Translations under genes and position numbers: made by a program | From: Bacteroidales bacterium | Lineage (GTDB): Bacteria; Bacteroidota; Bacteroidia; Bacteroidales; VadinHA17 | Direction: 5' to 3' | Assembly (NCBI GenBank): GCA_003141715.1 | Contig: PLNF01000140.1 | Coordinates: 91,427-128,567 of the forward strand | DNA: 37,141 nt | The notes under the pieces: model-generated | Database searches by the model: none | The model's input: the letters and a program-made list of their open reading frames with translations, nothing else | What the model was told of the DNA's origin: nothing | In this document: piece after piece, positions 1 to 9,384 of the stretch | How positions within the stretch are numbered: the first letter of the stretch is position 1 | Layout of the letters: each line of letters opens with the position of its first letter

Positions 1-858
1 ACGAACCTTACTCACGATCACCTCGATTATCATAAGACATTTGATAATTACCTGGCTGCAAAAAAGAGTTTTTTTGATTCACTTCCACAAAATTCATTTG
101 CACTTGTAAATGTTGATGACCGGAATGGCAGGGTTATGTTACAGAATTGCCTGGCCCGTCATTACACGTTTTCTGTACGGGGAATGGCCGATTACCGTTG
201 TAATATTATTGAGCAGGGTTTCGAGGGCATGGGATTAAAGATTCAGGGAGAGGAGGTATGGACCAGGTTTATCGGTGATTTTAATGCATCTAATCTGCTT
301 GCAGTTTATGCTGCATCGGAACTTCTGGGCGCTGCAAAAAAAGAGATATTAACTGTTCTCAGCGATCTTCATCCTGTTTCAGGAAGACTCGAAGTAATAA
401 AATCTCCGGGAGGTATTTCAGGCATTGTCGATTATGCCCATACACCTGATGCTCTTTTAAATGTGATAGATACAATTAATAAAATCCGTGAAGGTGGAGT
501 TCAGCTTATAACTGTTGTCGGTGCCGGTGGCGACCGTGACCGGACGAAACGCCCGGAGATGGCAGCAATATCGGCTGAAGGAAGCACCAAAGTCATACTC
601 ACCTCAGATAACCCAAGAAGTGAGGATCCGGAAAAAATTCTTGACGAGATGGAAGCCGGAATAACCCCGGACTTAAAAAGAAAAATTCTCAGAATAACTG
701 ACCGTCATGAAGCTATTAAAACAGCAGTTATGCTTGCAAAAGAAGGCGATGTGATACTAATTGCAGGTAAAGGACATGAGACTTACCAGGAAATTAAGGG
801 GGTAAAAAATCACTTTGATGACAGGGAAGAGTTGAAAAATGCATTGCTATCTAAATAA
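1..858 (+). CDS. murE: MurE, UDP-MurNAc-tripeptide ligase (5' partial)
   Basis: Cytoplasmic Mur ligase that adds the third stem-peptide residue to UDP-MurNAc-L-Ala-D-Glu. The frame is open from base 1, so the N-terminal half, including the P-loop, lies outside the window; 285 residues are visible. The visible part opens with TNLTHDHLDYH, the conserved block of the Mur ligase central domain. It then contains the C-terminal domain, with DYAHTPDAL, a GAGGDRDRTKRP block and DNPR at 607-618. In this family DNPR recognises meso-diaminopimelate, so the third residue is inferred to be meso-DAP rather than lysine. An internal ATG at 136 falls after conserved sequence and is not the start. The gene ends 12 nt before mraY and is the first visible gene of the dcw operon. 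Identification is firm. Confidence 0.97.
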   Translation, partial: TNLTHDHLDYHKTFDNYLAAKKSFFDSLPQNSFALVNVDDRNGRVMLQNCLARHYTFSVRGMADYRCNIIEQGFEGMGLKIQGEEVWTRFIGDFNASNLLAVYAASELLGAAKKEILTVLSDLHPVSGRLEVIKSPGGISGIVDYAHTPDALLNVIDTINKIREGGVQLITVVGAGGDRDRTKRPEMAAISAEGSTKVILTSDNPRSEDPEKILDEMEAGITPDLKRKILRITDRHEAIKTAVMLAKEGDVILIAGKGHETYQEIKGVKNHFDDREELKNALLSK

Positions 859-870
859 AACAAAGGGAAA

Positions 871-2127
871 ATGTTTTACTATTTATTTAATTATCTTGAA
901 TCAGTTAATTTCCCCGGTGCCAGGTTATTTACCTTCATCTCATTCCGGTCTGCTGCTGCTGTTATCACCTCTCTGATTATTTCCCTGCTGATAGGTAAGA
1001 GGATCATTCAATATCTTCAGAGGAAGCAGGTTGGAGAAGTTGTCAGAAACCTAGGACTGGAGGGGCAATACAAGAAGCAGGGAACACCTTCGATGGGAGG
1101 GATTATAATTCTTGCCTCAATTATTATTCCTACTCTTTTATTTGCAAAGCTGGGGAACGTTTATATCATCCTGATGCTGATAACAACATTCTGGCTGGGG
1201 CTAATCGGTTTTCTTGATGATTATATAAAGATTTTTAAAAAGAACAAAGAAGGACTTGCAGGAAGGTTCAAGATTGCAGGTCAGATAGTCCTCGGAATCA
1301 TTATTGGGTTAACCCTGTTTTTTAGTAATGAGGTCAGGATTGCGGAAAAAGTAGATGTTTCAAATCTTACCTTAAGAGATAGGCATGAGATGCTCAACAT
1401 TTCAGCGAATATTCCTGCTAAGGGTGTGATTACAATGGAAAAAAAGTCAACAAAAACCACTATACCGTTTGTAAAAAATAATGAGTTCGATTATTCATGG
1501 CTGGTATCATTTATCAATGCTGAACACAGGCGTCCGTACACCTGGATTGTGTTCGTGATAATAGTAATATTCATAGTTACTTCAGTTTCAAATGGTGCAA
1601 ATCTGACTGATGGACTTGATGGACTTGCGACAGGGACTTCGGCAATAATAGGAACGGCACTTGCGATACTGGCTTATGTCTCCAGTAATTTTATTTATGC
1701 CAACTATCTGAATATTATGTATATCCCTGGGTCTGAGGAACTAGTTATTTTCGCCAGCGCTTTTATCGGAGCTACTATCGGTTTCCTGTGGTACAATTCA
1801 TTTCCGGCACAGGTTTTTATGGGTGATACCGGAAGCCTGGCACTCGGTGGTATCATAGCCGTATTTGCCATAATAATCAGAAAAGAGCTTTTAATCCCTA
1901 TCCTTTGCGGGATTTTCCTTGTTGAAAACCTGTCAGTTGTATTGCAGGTTAGCTGGTTTAAAAGAACAAAAAGAAAATATGGGGCGGGAAGAAGGATTTT
2001 CCTGATGGCGCCGCTTCATCATCATTATCAGAAAAAAGGTTTCCCCGAACCGAAGATTGTCACGCGGTTCTGGATTGTGGCAATAATATTAGCAGTAATA
2101 AGTATCGTGACGCTTAAGATAAGATAA
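871..2127 (+). CDS. mraY: MraY, phospho-MurNAc-pentapeptide translocase
   Basis: Integral membrane enzyme that transfers phospho-MurNAc-pentapeptide from UDP to undecaprenyl phosphate, forming lipid I on the inner face of the cytoplasmic membrane. It has 418 residues and many hydrophobic segments. Visible motifs are LDDYIK near 115-120 (Asp pair), [12 protein letters not shown] near 244-255, [12 protein letters not shown] in the second half, and the histidine-rich [11 protein letters not shown] near the C-terminus. Residues about 152-222 form a hydrophilic insert that is absent from the roughly 360-residue E. coli enzyme; long MraY proteins of this kind are usual in Bacteroidota. The ATG at 871 follows AAAGGGAAA and gives a full-length N-terminus. 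The gene sits 12 nt after murE and 4 nt before murD. Confidence 0.97.
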   Translation: MFYYLFNYLESVNFPGARLFTFISFRSAAAVITSLIISLLIGKRIIQYLQRKQVGEVVRNLGLEGQYKKQGTPSMGGIIILASIIIPTLLFAKLGNVYIILMLITTFWLGLIGFLDDYIKIFKKNKEGLAGRFKIAGQIVLGIIIGLTLFFSNEVRIAEKVDVSNLTLRDRHEMLNISANIPAKGVITMEKKSTKTTIPFVKNNEFDYSWLVSFINAEHRRPYTWIVFVIIVIFIVTSVSNGANLTDGLDGLATGTSAIIGTALAILAYVSSNFIYANYLNIMYIPGSEELVIFASAFIGATIGFLWYNSFPAQVFMGDTGSLALGGIIAVFAIIIRKELLIPILCGIFLVENLSVVLQVSWFKRTKRKYGAGRRIFLMAPLHHHYQKKGFPEPKIVTRFWIVAIILAVISIVTLKIR

Positions 2128-2131
2128 TAAG

Positions 2132-3469
2132 ATGACTAAGAAGATTGTAATACTTGGGGCAGGTGAGAGTGGTGCAGGATCGGCAGTGCTTGCACAAAAA
2201 CAGGGATTTGATGTTTTTGTTTCTGATAAAGGCCAGATAAAAGAAAATTATCGGGAAATCCTTGAAAAAAACAGTATTAAGTGGGAGGAAGGGAATCACA
2301 ATGAGTCAATTATACTTTCAGCTGATGAAGTTATTAAGAGTCCCGGAATAACTGAAAATGCTCCAATAATTAAGAAGATACGCGAGAAAGGCATCCCTGT
2401 TATATCAGAAATTGAATTTGCCGGCAGGTACGCTAAAGGTATAAAGATCTGTATTACAGGAAGCAATGGTAAAACAACTGTAACCAATCTTATCTATCAT
2501 ATTCTGAAAAAAGCCGGAAAGAATGCTGCGATGACAGGCAATGTCGGTAACAGTTTTGCCATGGCGGTTGCAGAAGGTTCGTATGATTATTATGTAATTG
2601 AACTGAGCAGTTTTCAGCTTGACGGCATGTATGAATTCAAGGCTGATATTGCTGTACTTTTAAATATTACACCCGATCATCTCGACAGATACGATTACAA
2701 GCTTCAGAACTATATAGATTCCAAGTTCAGGGTAATACAAAACCAGAAAAAGGATGATTTTCTGATCTACTGGGAAGGAGACCCTATTATAAAAACTGAA
2801 TTATCCGGAAAAAAACATGAAATGACACTGTTGCCTTTTTCTGACGAAATAAAGGAAGGCATGGCTGCTTATATCGAAAACGACGAATTGATAATTGATT
2901 ACCAAAATAAAACCAACCTTATGACTATTCATGAATTTGCGCTTAGAGGCCGTCACAACATCTACAACTCAATGGCAGCAGCCATTGCAGGAAAAATTCT
3001 TAATATCCGCAAGGAGATAATCAGGGAAAGTCTGGCTGATTTTCAGGGAGTTGAACATCGACTGGAACCGGTTATTACGGTTTGTGGTATCAATTTCATA
3101 AACGATTCAAAAGCTACAAATGTCAATTCAACATGGTATGCTATTGAGTGCATGGAAAACAATATTATATGGATTGTCGGCGGGGTTGATAAGGGGAATG
3201 ATTATACGGAGCTGTTCCCGGTAGTCAAAAAGAAGGTCAAAGCTATAGTTTGCCTTGGAAAGGATAACAAAAAAATAATTGAGGCCTTTAAAGATAAGGT
3301 TACAACTATTGTGGAAACTACATCCATGGAAGAAGCCGTAAGGTCTTCCTACTACCTGGCAAGGAAAGGTGAAACGGTACTTTTATCACCTGCATGTGCA
3401 AGCTTTGATCTATTCAAGAACTATGAAGACAGGGGTCGTCAGTTTAAACAGGCTGTAAGGAACCTATAA
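2132..3469 (+). CDS. murD: MurD, UDP-MurNAc-L-Ala:D-Glu ligase
   Basis: Cytoplasmic ATP-dependent ligase that adds D-glutamate to UDP-MurNAc-L-Ala. It has 445 residues, normal for the family. The N-terminal Rossmann-like domain starts with IVILGAGESGAGSA. The ATP P-loop GSNGKTT is at residues 110-116. The central domain has ELSSFQLD and NITPDHLDRYDY. The C-terminal domain begins near FQGVEHRLE and contains INDSKATN and GGVDKGND. The order of motifs and the D-Glu-type SSFQLD block separate it from MurC and MurE. The ATG lies only 4 nt after the mraY stop, so translational coupling is likely. Only 11 nt separate it from ftsW. Confidence 0.97.
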   Translation: MTKKIVILGAGESGAGSAVLAQKQGFDVFVSDKGQIKENYREILEKNSIKWEEGNHNESIILSADEVIKSPGITENAPIIKKIREKGIPVISEIEFAGRYAKGIKICITGSNGKTTVTNLIYHILKKAGKNAAMTGNVGNSFAMAVAEGSYDYYVIELSSFQLDGMYEFKADIAVLLNITPDHLDRYDYKLQNYIDSKFRVIQNQKKDDFLIYWEGDPIIKTELSGKKHEMTLLPFSDEIKEGMAAYIENDELIIDYQNKTNLMTIHEFALRGRHNIYNSMAAAIAGKILNIRKEIIRESLADFQGVEHRLEPVITVCGINFINDSKATNVNSTWYAIECMENNIIWIVGGVDKGNDYTELFPVVKKKVKAIVCLGKDNKKIIEAFKDKVTTIVETTSMEEAVRSSYYLARKGETVLLSPACASFDLFKNYEDRGRQFKQAVRNL

Positions 3470-3480
3470 CAAATAAATTA

Positions 3481-4692
3481 ATGCAACAAGGCTGGCTTAC
3501 AAAGACATTTAAAGGAGACAAGGCGATCTGGGGCCTGGTAGCTCTTTTTATGATCTATTCACTTTTAGCTGTTTATAGTTCTTCAGTAGGCGTGGCCTTC
3601 ATGAAATATGGAGGAAATACGACATACTTTCTTAAGAGTCAATTTCTTATGCTTGTATTAAGTCTGGTCATAATCGTAGTCGTTCATTACCTTCCTTACA
3701 GAATTTATTTTTCTATGGCAGGATTGATTCTTATCGGTTCTGTCGGATTGCTGGTGTTGACTTTTGCTTTGGGGTCAAGGGTTAATGAGGCAATGCGCTC
3801 GATTACTATTCCCGGAACCGGATTCAGACTTCAGACATCAGATGTTGCCAAAGTGGCTCTCGTGTTGTATCTCGCCAGATCTCTGGCCAAATACCAGAAG
3901 GAGTTGAATAATTTTATGCTTGTTTCAAAGTATTTTATTCTACCGGTTGGTATTGTCTGCGGCCTGATCATGCCTGAAAACCTTTCTACAGCGCTTATGA
4001 TATTTGGAATGAGCATGATAATAATGTTCATAGGAAGGGTCCCTCTCAAATTTCTTCTCGCCTATATAGGAGTTGGAGTAGTCGCGGTTCTTCTCTTTGC
4101 CATGGTGCTGGCCGTGGTTAAAAAGGATAACAGGGTACAGGTCTGGAAAAACAGGATAGAACAATTTATTTCAGGCAAGGGGAATGAAGACGGAGATTAT
4201 CAGTCTAACCAGGCGAAGATTGCGATCTCAACGGGCGGGTTATTTGGAAAAGCTCCCGGTAAAAGTACCCAGAGAAACATGCTTCCGCAATCTAACTCTG
4301 ACTTCATTTTTGCAATTATAATAGAAGAATATGGACTACTGTTCGGCGCCATCCCGCTTATTCTGGCATATATGATACTGCTGTTCAGAGGGATCACTAT
4401 TGCCAAAAAATGCGAAACTGCATTCCCGGCCTTTCTTGTGCTGGGTCTTATTGTGATGATCGTCATTCAGGCAATGCTTAACATGATGGTTGCTGTTGGA
4501 CTGTTTCCGGTTACCGGACAGACACTTCCAATGGTAAGCTGGGGAAGAACTTCTGTTCTTGTAATGAGTTTTTCAATAGGTGCAATACTGAGCGTAAGCA
4601 GGGTGGTAAATGCAAGAATAAAAAAAGAAGAACTGCCTGAAGAAGAAATTTCCGATGAAGGAGAAAAAATATATGAACCAGCAAAAACATAA
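3481..4692 (+). CDS. ftsW: FtsW, septal peptidoglycan glycosyltransferase (SEDS family)
   Basis: Multi-spanning SEDS protein that polymerises lipid II into septal glycan together with a class B PBP. It has 403 residues and about ten hydrophobic segments. The family block QAKIAISTGGLFGKAPGKST is followed by LPQSNSDFIFAIIIEEYG. D274 in SDFIFA matches the aspartate considered catalytic in SEDS enzymes. Two usually conserved blocks look altered: the FQPSE region reads RLQTSD, and the block near the C-terminal membrane end reads VSWGRTS (353-358 SWGRTS), where SxGG[ST]S is typical. The C-terminal tail is acidic and cytoplasmic. The last 20 nt overlap murG. Position between murD and murG supports FtsW over RodA. 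Confidence 0.95.
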   Translation: MQQGWLTKTFKGDKAIWGLVALFMIYSLLAVYSSSVGVAFMKYGGNTTYFLKSQFLMLVLSLVIIVVVHYLPYRIYFSMAGLILIGSVGLLVLTFALGSRVNEAMRSITIPGTGFRLQTSDVAKVALVLYLARSLAKYQKELNNFMLVSKYFILPVGIVCGLIMPENLSTALMIFGMSMIIMFIGRVPLKFLLAYIGVGVVAVLLFAMVLAVVKKDNRVQVWKNRIEQFISGKGNEDGDYQSNQAKIAISTGGLFGKAPGKSTQRNMLPQSNSDFIFAIIIEEYGLLFGAIPLILAYMILLFRGITIAKKCETAFPAFLVLGLIVMIVIQAMLNMMVAVGLFPVTGQTLPMVSWGRTSVLVMSFSIGAILSVSRVVNARIKKEELPEEEISDEGEKIYEPAKT

Positions 4693-5785
4693 AAGGATTA
4701 TAATCAGTGGCGGTGGTACAGGCGGGCATATCTTCCCGGCTATATCAATTGCCAATGCTCTCAGGAAAATTGAGCCTGAGACGGAGATCCTTTTTGTTGG
4801 TGCAGAAGGAAGAATGGAAATGGAAAAAGTTCCTGCTGCAGGTTACAGGATAATCGGATTGCCGGTTGCGGGTTTGTACAGGAACCTGTCACTGAAAAAC
4901 ATTTCAGTTCTTATAAAACTTTTAAAGAGTCTAAGCAAAGCAAAAAAGGTTATAAAGGATTTCCGACCTGATGTTGTTGTTGGTGTAGGTGGCTATGCAA
5001 GCGGACCGGTTCTCAGACAGGCAGGAAGGATGGGAATTCCGACCCTGATTCAGGAACAGAACAGTTATGCCGGCGTAACAAACAAACTTCTTGCTAAAAG
5101 AGCTTCAGCTATTTGTGTGGCATACGATGGGATGGAGAAGTATTTTCCGGCTGAAAAAATAATAAAAACAGGTAATCCTGTACGACAGAATTTCGATGAT
5201 CTTAAAAGTTTGAGGGATGAAGCACTTTCATTTTTCAGCCTTAAAAAAGAGTTCCCGGTGATTCTCGTCCTGGGTGGTTCACTCGGAGCCGGAAGCATAA
5301 ATAACTGTATGTCCGAAAACATAAATAAGCTCAGGGACTCAGATTGCCAATGGCTGTGGCAGACAGGGAAATATTATTTTGAAAATGTTAATGCCCTGGT
5401 TTCCTTATCATTCAGCGGAAATATATCAGTGCACGGATTTATTAACCGGATGGATTATGCTTATGCTGCTGCAGATATAATTATATCAAGAGCAGGGGCA
5501 GGAACCATCTCTGAATTATGTCTCGTTGGCAAACCTGTAATTCTGATTCCTTCTTCGAATGTTGCAGAAGATCACCAGACAAGGAATGCAGAAGCTCTGT
5601 CAACCAGAAACGCAGCTGTATTAATAGCAGATAATCAGGCATGTAAAACTCTTGTAGATGAGGCAATTAAACTGATTTCAGATAAAACCAAAAGAGATAT
5701 GCTTTCGGAGAACATACTGAAAATGGCCGGAAGGGATGCTGATATAAGGATTGCTGAAGAAGTACTTAAGCTTATCGGAAAATGA
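4673..5785 (+). CDS. murG: MurG, lipid II synthase (GlcNAc transferase)
   Basis: Peripheral membrane GT28 glycosyltransferase that adds GlcNAc from UDP-GlcNAc to lipid I. I chose the ATG at 4673, not the in-frame ATG at 4655: AAGGAG (4658-4663) lies 9 nt upstream of 4673, and the protein then starts MNQQKHKRIIISGGGTGGHI, a normal MurG N-terminus (370 residues). GGGTGGH is the glycine-rich lipid-binding loop at residues 13-19. The C-terminal UDP-GlcNAc domain has GGSLGAGSIN, SRAGAGTISEL and SNVAEDHQTRNA. The start lies inside ftsW (20-nt overlap), and the stop overlaps the murC start as ATGA, so translation is probably coupled along the operon. Confidence 0.96.
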   Translation: MNQQKHKRIIISGGGTGGHIFPAISIANALRKIEPETEILFVGAEGRMEMEKVPAAGYRIIGLPVAGLYRNLSLKNISVLIKLLKSLSKAKKVIKDFRPDVVVGVGGYASGPVLRQAGRMGIPTLIQEQNSYAGVTNKLLAKRASAICVAYDGMEKYFPAEKIIKTGNPVRQNFDDLKSLRDEALSFFSLKKEFPVILVLGGSLGAGSINNCMSENINKLRDSDCQWLWQTGKYYFENVNALVSLSFSGNISVHGFINRMDYAYAAADIIISRAGAGTISELCLVGKPVILIPSSNVAEDHQTRNAEALSTRNAAVLIADNQACKTLVDEAIKLISDKTKRDMLSENILKMAGRDADIRIAEEVLKLIGK

Positions 5786-7176
5786 TTGAGTTCAAAAATA
5801 TAGAAGGATTATATTTTGTCGGGATCGGTGGTATCGGCATGAGCGCACTTGCTCTCTATTTTGTAAAAGGAGGCTATACAATTGCAGGATACGACAGATC
5901 AGAAAGCAGTATAACTCATTCATTAATTGAAAATGGTTGTGCAGTAACTTATAAAGATGATTTAAGTGTTCTTCCTGATCTTTTCAGGAATGTTTCAGAT
6001 AAGAGCAGGGTCATTATAGTTTACACTCCTGCTATTCCTGCCGAAAACAAAATTCTTTCCTTTTTCAGAAGTAACGGATACCTGATCTATAAAAGATCTA
6101 AGATCCTTGGAGAAATATCGTTGAATACAGACACTCTTGCCGTTGCGGGCACACATGGTAAGACCACCGTATCGACGATGATAGCACATTTGTTGAAGCA
6201 GTCACATATCGATTGTTCAGCATTTCTTGGCGGTATATCAAAGAACTATGATTCAAATCTTCTATTGGGTGACAGCAAATATACAGTTATGGAAGCTGAC
6301 GAATTCGACCGTTCTTTCCACCGGCTCAAACCATTTATGGCTGTTGTGACTTCTCTTGACGCCGACCATCTTGATATTTATGGCGATGAGGGTACGATGA
6401 TAAAGGCATACAATGAATTTTGCGGAAAAATCAGACAAGGAGGCAAGCTTATAGTAAACAACAAAATACGCAAAGAAATTGTTGTTCCTGAAGGAGTGTC
6501 CTGCTATACCTACGGACTAGATAGCGATGCTGATTTCCGGTCAACCGGTATTAAGCGTCATAAAGACTATTACAGTTTCAATATTAAAACACCTTCGACA
6601 ACAATTGAAAATTTGCACTTTGCGTTTCCTGGTATTATTAATATAGAAAATTTCACAGCAGCTATTGCAGTAGCATTAATGTGCGGTGTTACGGAACAGG
6701 AAATCAGGAAAGCTGTTCTGCTCTTCCAGGGCGTAAGACGAAGGTTTGATATAAGGATAAATTTTCCGGGCCTTGCTTATGTTGATGATTACGCTCATCA
6801 TCCTGAGGAGATCAGGGCATGCATAACATGTATTAAGGAATTTTTTACCGGACGGAAAATTACAGGGATCTTTCAACCGCATCTTTTTTCACGTACTCGC
6901 GACCACGCTGATGGTTTTGCCAAAATACTCGATGAACTGGATGAAGTAATACTGTTACCAATTTATCCTGCCCGTGAAAAACCGATAGAAGGAGTTACAT
7001 CCGAATTGATATTCAACAAAATGAGATCCGGTAAAAAAAGGCTGCTGGCAAAAGAGGATATCCCCGGTAAACTGGATACCCCCGAACTTGATGTTCTTTT
7101 AACAATCGGAGCCGGCGATATTGATACACTGGTTGGACCTATCGAGGAAAAGCTTAAGAGAGAGAGAGTGAAATGA
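5782..7176 (+). CDS. murC: MurC, UDP-MurNAc:L-Ala ligase
   Basis: Cytoplasmic ligase that adds L-alanine to UDP-MurNAc, the first peptide step. It has 464 residues. The N-terminal nucleotide-binding fold is FVGIGGIGMSALA, typical of MurC and Mpl. The P-loop GTHGKTT is at residues 123-129. EADEFDRSF, SLDADHLDIYG and DDYAHHPEEI follow. The length and the dcw position favour MurC over the recycling ligase Mpl. The ATG overlaps the murG stop in ATGA (5782-5785), and its own stop overlaps the ftsQ start in the same way. MurC precedes ftsQ without ddl, as is usual in Bacteroidota. Confidence 0.96.
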   Translation: MIEFKNIEGLYFVGIGGIGMSALALYFVKGGYTIAGYDRSESSITHSLIENGCAVTYKDDLSVLPDLFRNVSDKSRVIIVYTPAIPAENKILSFFRSNGYLIYKRSKILGEISLNTDTLAVAGTHGKTTVSTMIAHLLKQSHIDCSAFLGGISKNYDSNLLLGDSKYTVMEADEFDRSFHRLKPFMAVVTSLDADHLDIYGDEGTMIKAYNEFCGKIRQGGKLIVNNKIRKEIVVPEGVSCYTYGLDSDADFRSTGIKRHKDYYSFNIKTPSTTIENLHFAFPGIINIENFTAAIAVALMCGVTEQEIRKAVLLFQGVRRRFDIRINFPGLAYVDDYAHHPEEIRACITCIKEFFTGRKITGIFQPHLFSRTRDHADGFAKILDELDEVILLPIYPAREKPIEGVTSELIFNKMRSGKKRLLAKEDIPGKLDTPELDVLLTIGAGDIDTLVGPIEEKLKRERVK

Positions 7177-7961
7177 AGAAGTTTCTGAAAATACTATTGA
7201 TCATCCCTGTATTATACCTTATAATAATACCGGTTTATATGGCCAGTTCCACGAATTCGAGGCCATGCGGAGGAATAGTTATTGATATAAGCGACTCGTC
7301 TGATTATCATTTTGTTACAAAGAAGCAGCTCTTAAACCTTGCATACGGGAACTCAGGCAGAATAGCCGGTAAACCTGTCAAAGAAATATCAGTCTCGGCA
7401 ATTGAAAACAGGATTAATGTATTAAGAGAATTAAAGAAAGCCGAAGCGTATATGACTATTGATGGAACTGTACATGTTTATGTAGAACAACGTAATCCGG
7501 TTATGAGAGTGATGCCCGACAACGGAGGAGACTATTTTGTTGATGAAGACGGAGTTGTCATGAGGAGAAGAAACCTTTATAACCCTCGATTGCATATTGT
7601 CGAAGGCAATGTTAATATCAGTGTAGCCATGCTTAACGGGGTAAGTGTTCTTGACACCAGTATAAAAAAATCAATTCTTAAAGATATTTATCACCTGGTG
7701 AATTATATAAATGATGACAAATTCTGGTCGGCTCAGATCGATCAGATCTACGTAGATGGAAACGATGAAATTGACCTTATCCCGCGTGCAGGAAACCAGC
7801 AGATACACCTTGGAACTGCTGAAAATTATGAAGGGAAACTCAGAAACCTTGAAGCTTTCTACGATAAGGTGTTGCCTGAAGTAGGTTGGAATAAATATTC
7901 ATTGATAAACCTTGAATTTAAAGATCAGATAGTTTGTAAAAAAAGAGATAATCAGAAATAA
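7173..7961 (+). CDS. ftsQ: FtsQ/DivIB-like cell division protein
   Basis: Bitopic divisome protein, expected to bridge cytoplasmic and periplasmic division proteins. It has 262 residues. A short basic N-terminus (MKKFLK) is followed by one membrane segment, about 5-24. A POTRA-like region follows (VIDISDSSDYHFVTKKQLLNL, read in two parts, about 37-57), and then a beta-rich domain containing VEQRNPVMRVMPDNGGDYFV. FtsQ is poorly conserved, so the call rests on topology, size, the ERRNP-like block and position between murC and ftsA. The start is the ATGA overlap with murC. ftsA follows after 13 nt. Confidence 0.9.
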   Translation: MKKFLKILLIIPVLYLIIIPVYMASSTNSRPCGGIVIDISDSSDYHFVTKKQLLNLAYGNSGRIAGKPVKEISVSAIENRINVLRELKKAEAYMTIDGTVHVYVEQRNPVMRVMPDNGGDYFVDEDGVVMRRRNLYNPRLHIVEGNVNISVAMLNGVSVLDTSIKKSILKDIYHLVNYINDDKFWSAQIDQIYVDGNDEIDLIPRAGNQQIHLGTAENYEGKLRNLEAFYDKVLPEVGWNKYSLINLEFKDQIVCKKRDNQK

Positions 7962-7974
7962 CCATATATAAGTT

Positions 7975-9336
7975 ATGAACAAAAAGGAACAGTATGTAGC
8001 AGCCATCGACATAGGAACCACAAAAATTGTGGCAATTGTCGGTAAGAAAAACGAGAATGGGAAAATTGAGATTCTCGGACTTAGTAAAGCTCTTTCAAAA
8101 GGTGTTAAGAGAGGCGTTGTTCTTAATATTGAGGAGACAGTAAACGCCATTCAGACTACCGTGGAGGACGTACAGAAAAGATCAGGGATTCTATTCTCTG
8201 AAGTCTTTGTTGGAATAGCCGGGCAACATATCAAAAGTATGAAGAACCGAGGCTATATAATGCGTGAAGCATATGACGATGAAATCAAAAAAGAGGAAGT
8301 CTTCAAACTGATTGAAGATATGCATAAGATACATATCGACATCGGGGAAGAGATAATTCACGTTATCCCTCAGAATTTCATTGTCGATAACGAAACCGGG
8401 GTTAAGAGTCCTATAGGTATGTGCGGAAGGCGATTGGAAGCTAATTTCCATATTGTGATAGGTCAGGTCGCTGCAGCAAAAAACATAGAAAAATGTATCA
8501 GGAAAGCAAATCTTACGGTGAAGGATATGATTCTCGAACCGCTGGCTTCTTCTGATGCTGTGCTTACCGATGACGAAAAAGAGGCCGGAGTCGTCCTGGT
8601 CGATATCGGTGGAGGAACCACAGATGTGGCTGTCTATTATGATAATATTATTCGCCATACTGCAGTAATACCGTTTGGCGGGAATGTAGTGACAAAAGAT
8701 ATTAAGGAGGGTTGTGCGATACTACAGCGGCATGCAGAACAGCTTAAAATTCAGTATGGTTCAGCTCTTGGAGATATTGCACCTGAAGATAAGGTTGTTT
8801 CCATACCTGGTATCAGCGGACGCGAACCAAAAGAGATATCTTTTAAAAGCCTTGCTTATATAATCCAGTCAAGGATGGAAGAGATTATCGATGCAGTTAA
8901 TTTTGAAATACAAAATTCAGGATATGCTGATAAACTTGCTGCCGGTGTTGTAATCACAGGCGGAGGTGCCATGCTGAGACACCTTCCCCAACTGATGAAG
9001 TTCAAAACTGCCATGGATGTAAGAATTGGTCTGCCCAATGAACATCTTGCAGGATCCTCGAAAAATGAAATTAACCAGCCAATGTACGCAACAAGCGTTG
9101 GTTTGATAATGCGAGGCTTTGAATATCTTGAAACATATAAAAAGTCATTCAATGCCGGCAATTCTGAAGAATTTGTCAAACCCACAGCGGTGATAGTTGA
9201 CCAACATAAGGAAGAAGATGAAGAAACATTCGTAGGCCCTGTTCAGGAAGAGGAAAAAATATCGCTCACGGAAAAAATTAAAATTATGCTTTCAAGGATG
9301 TTTGAGGTTGAAGATCAGCCTATAACAAATAAATAG
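7975..9336 (+). CDS. ftsA: FtsA, actin-like membrane anchor of the Z ring
   Basis: Actin-fold ATPase that tethers FtsZ filaments to the cytoplasmic membrane and recruits later divisome proteins. It has 453 residues. Phosphate-1 motif AAIDIGTTKIVAIVG lies at the N-terminus, the SHS2/1C region follows, phosphate-2 is VVLVDIGGGTTDVAVY, and the adenosine motif is VVITGGGAMLRHL. After an acidic linker (KEEDEETF) the C-terminus holds LTEKIKIMLSRMF, a plausible amphipathic membrane-targeting helix. The gene lies 13 nt after ftsQ and 48 nt before ftsZ. The decamer CCATATATAA follows the stop codons of both ftsQ and ftsA. Confidence 0.97.
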   Translation: MNKKEQYVAAIDIGTTKIVAIVGKKNENGKIEILGLSKALSKGVKRGVVLNIEETVNAIQTTVEDVQKRSGILFSEVFVGIAGQHIKSMKNRGYIMREAYDDEIKKEEVFKLIEDMHKIHIDIGEEIIHVIPQNFIVDNETGVKSPIGMCGRRLEANFHIVIGQVAAAKNIEKCIRKANLTVKDMILEPLASSDAVLTDDEKEAGVVLVDIGGGTTDVAVYYDNIIRHTAVIPFGGNVVTKDIKEGCAILQRHAEQLKIQYGSALGDIAPEDKVVSIPGISGREPKEISFKSLAYIIQSRMEEIIDAVNFEIQNSGYADKLAAGVVITGGGAMLRHLPQLMKFKTAMDVRIGLPNEHLAGSSKNEINQPMYATSVGLIMRGFEYLETYKKSFNAGNSEEFVKPTAVIVDQHKEEDEETFVGPVQEEEKISLTEKIKIMLSRMFEVEDQPITNK

Positions 9337-9384
9337 AGCCATATATAAACATAAGCTGTTCATAACCAATTTAATAACTACACT

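Noticed and set aside
4655-4672. Earlier in-frame ATG for murG
   Set aside because: A good AAGGAG sits between it and the ATG at 4673, and the shorter start matches the usual MurG N-terminus.
8191-8658. 155-codon open frame on the - strand
   Set aside because: It lies wholly inside ftsA, antisense; the ftsA frame has clear motifs and the antisense product has no recognisable pattern.
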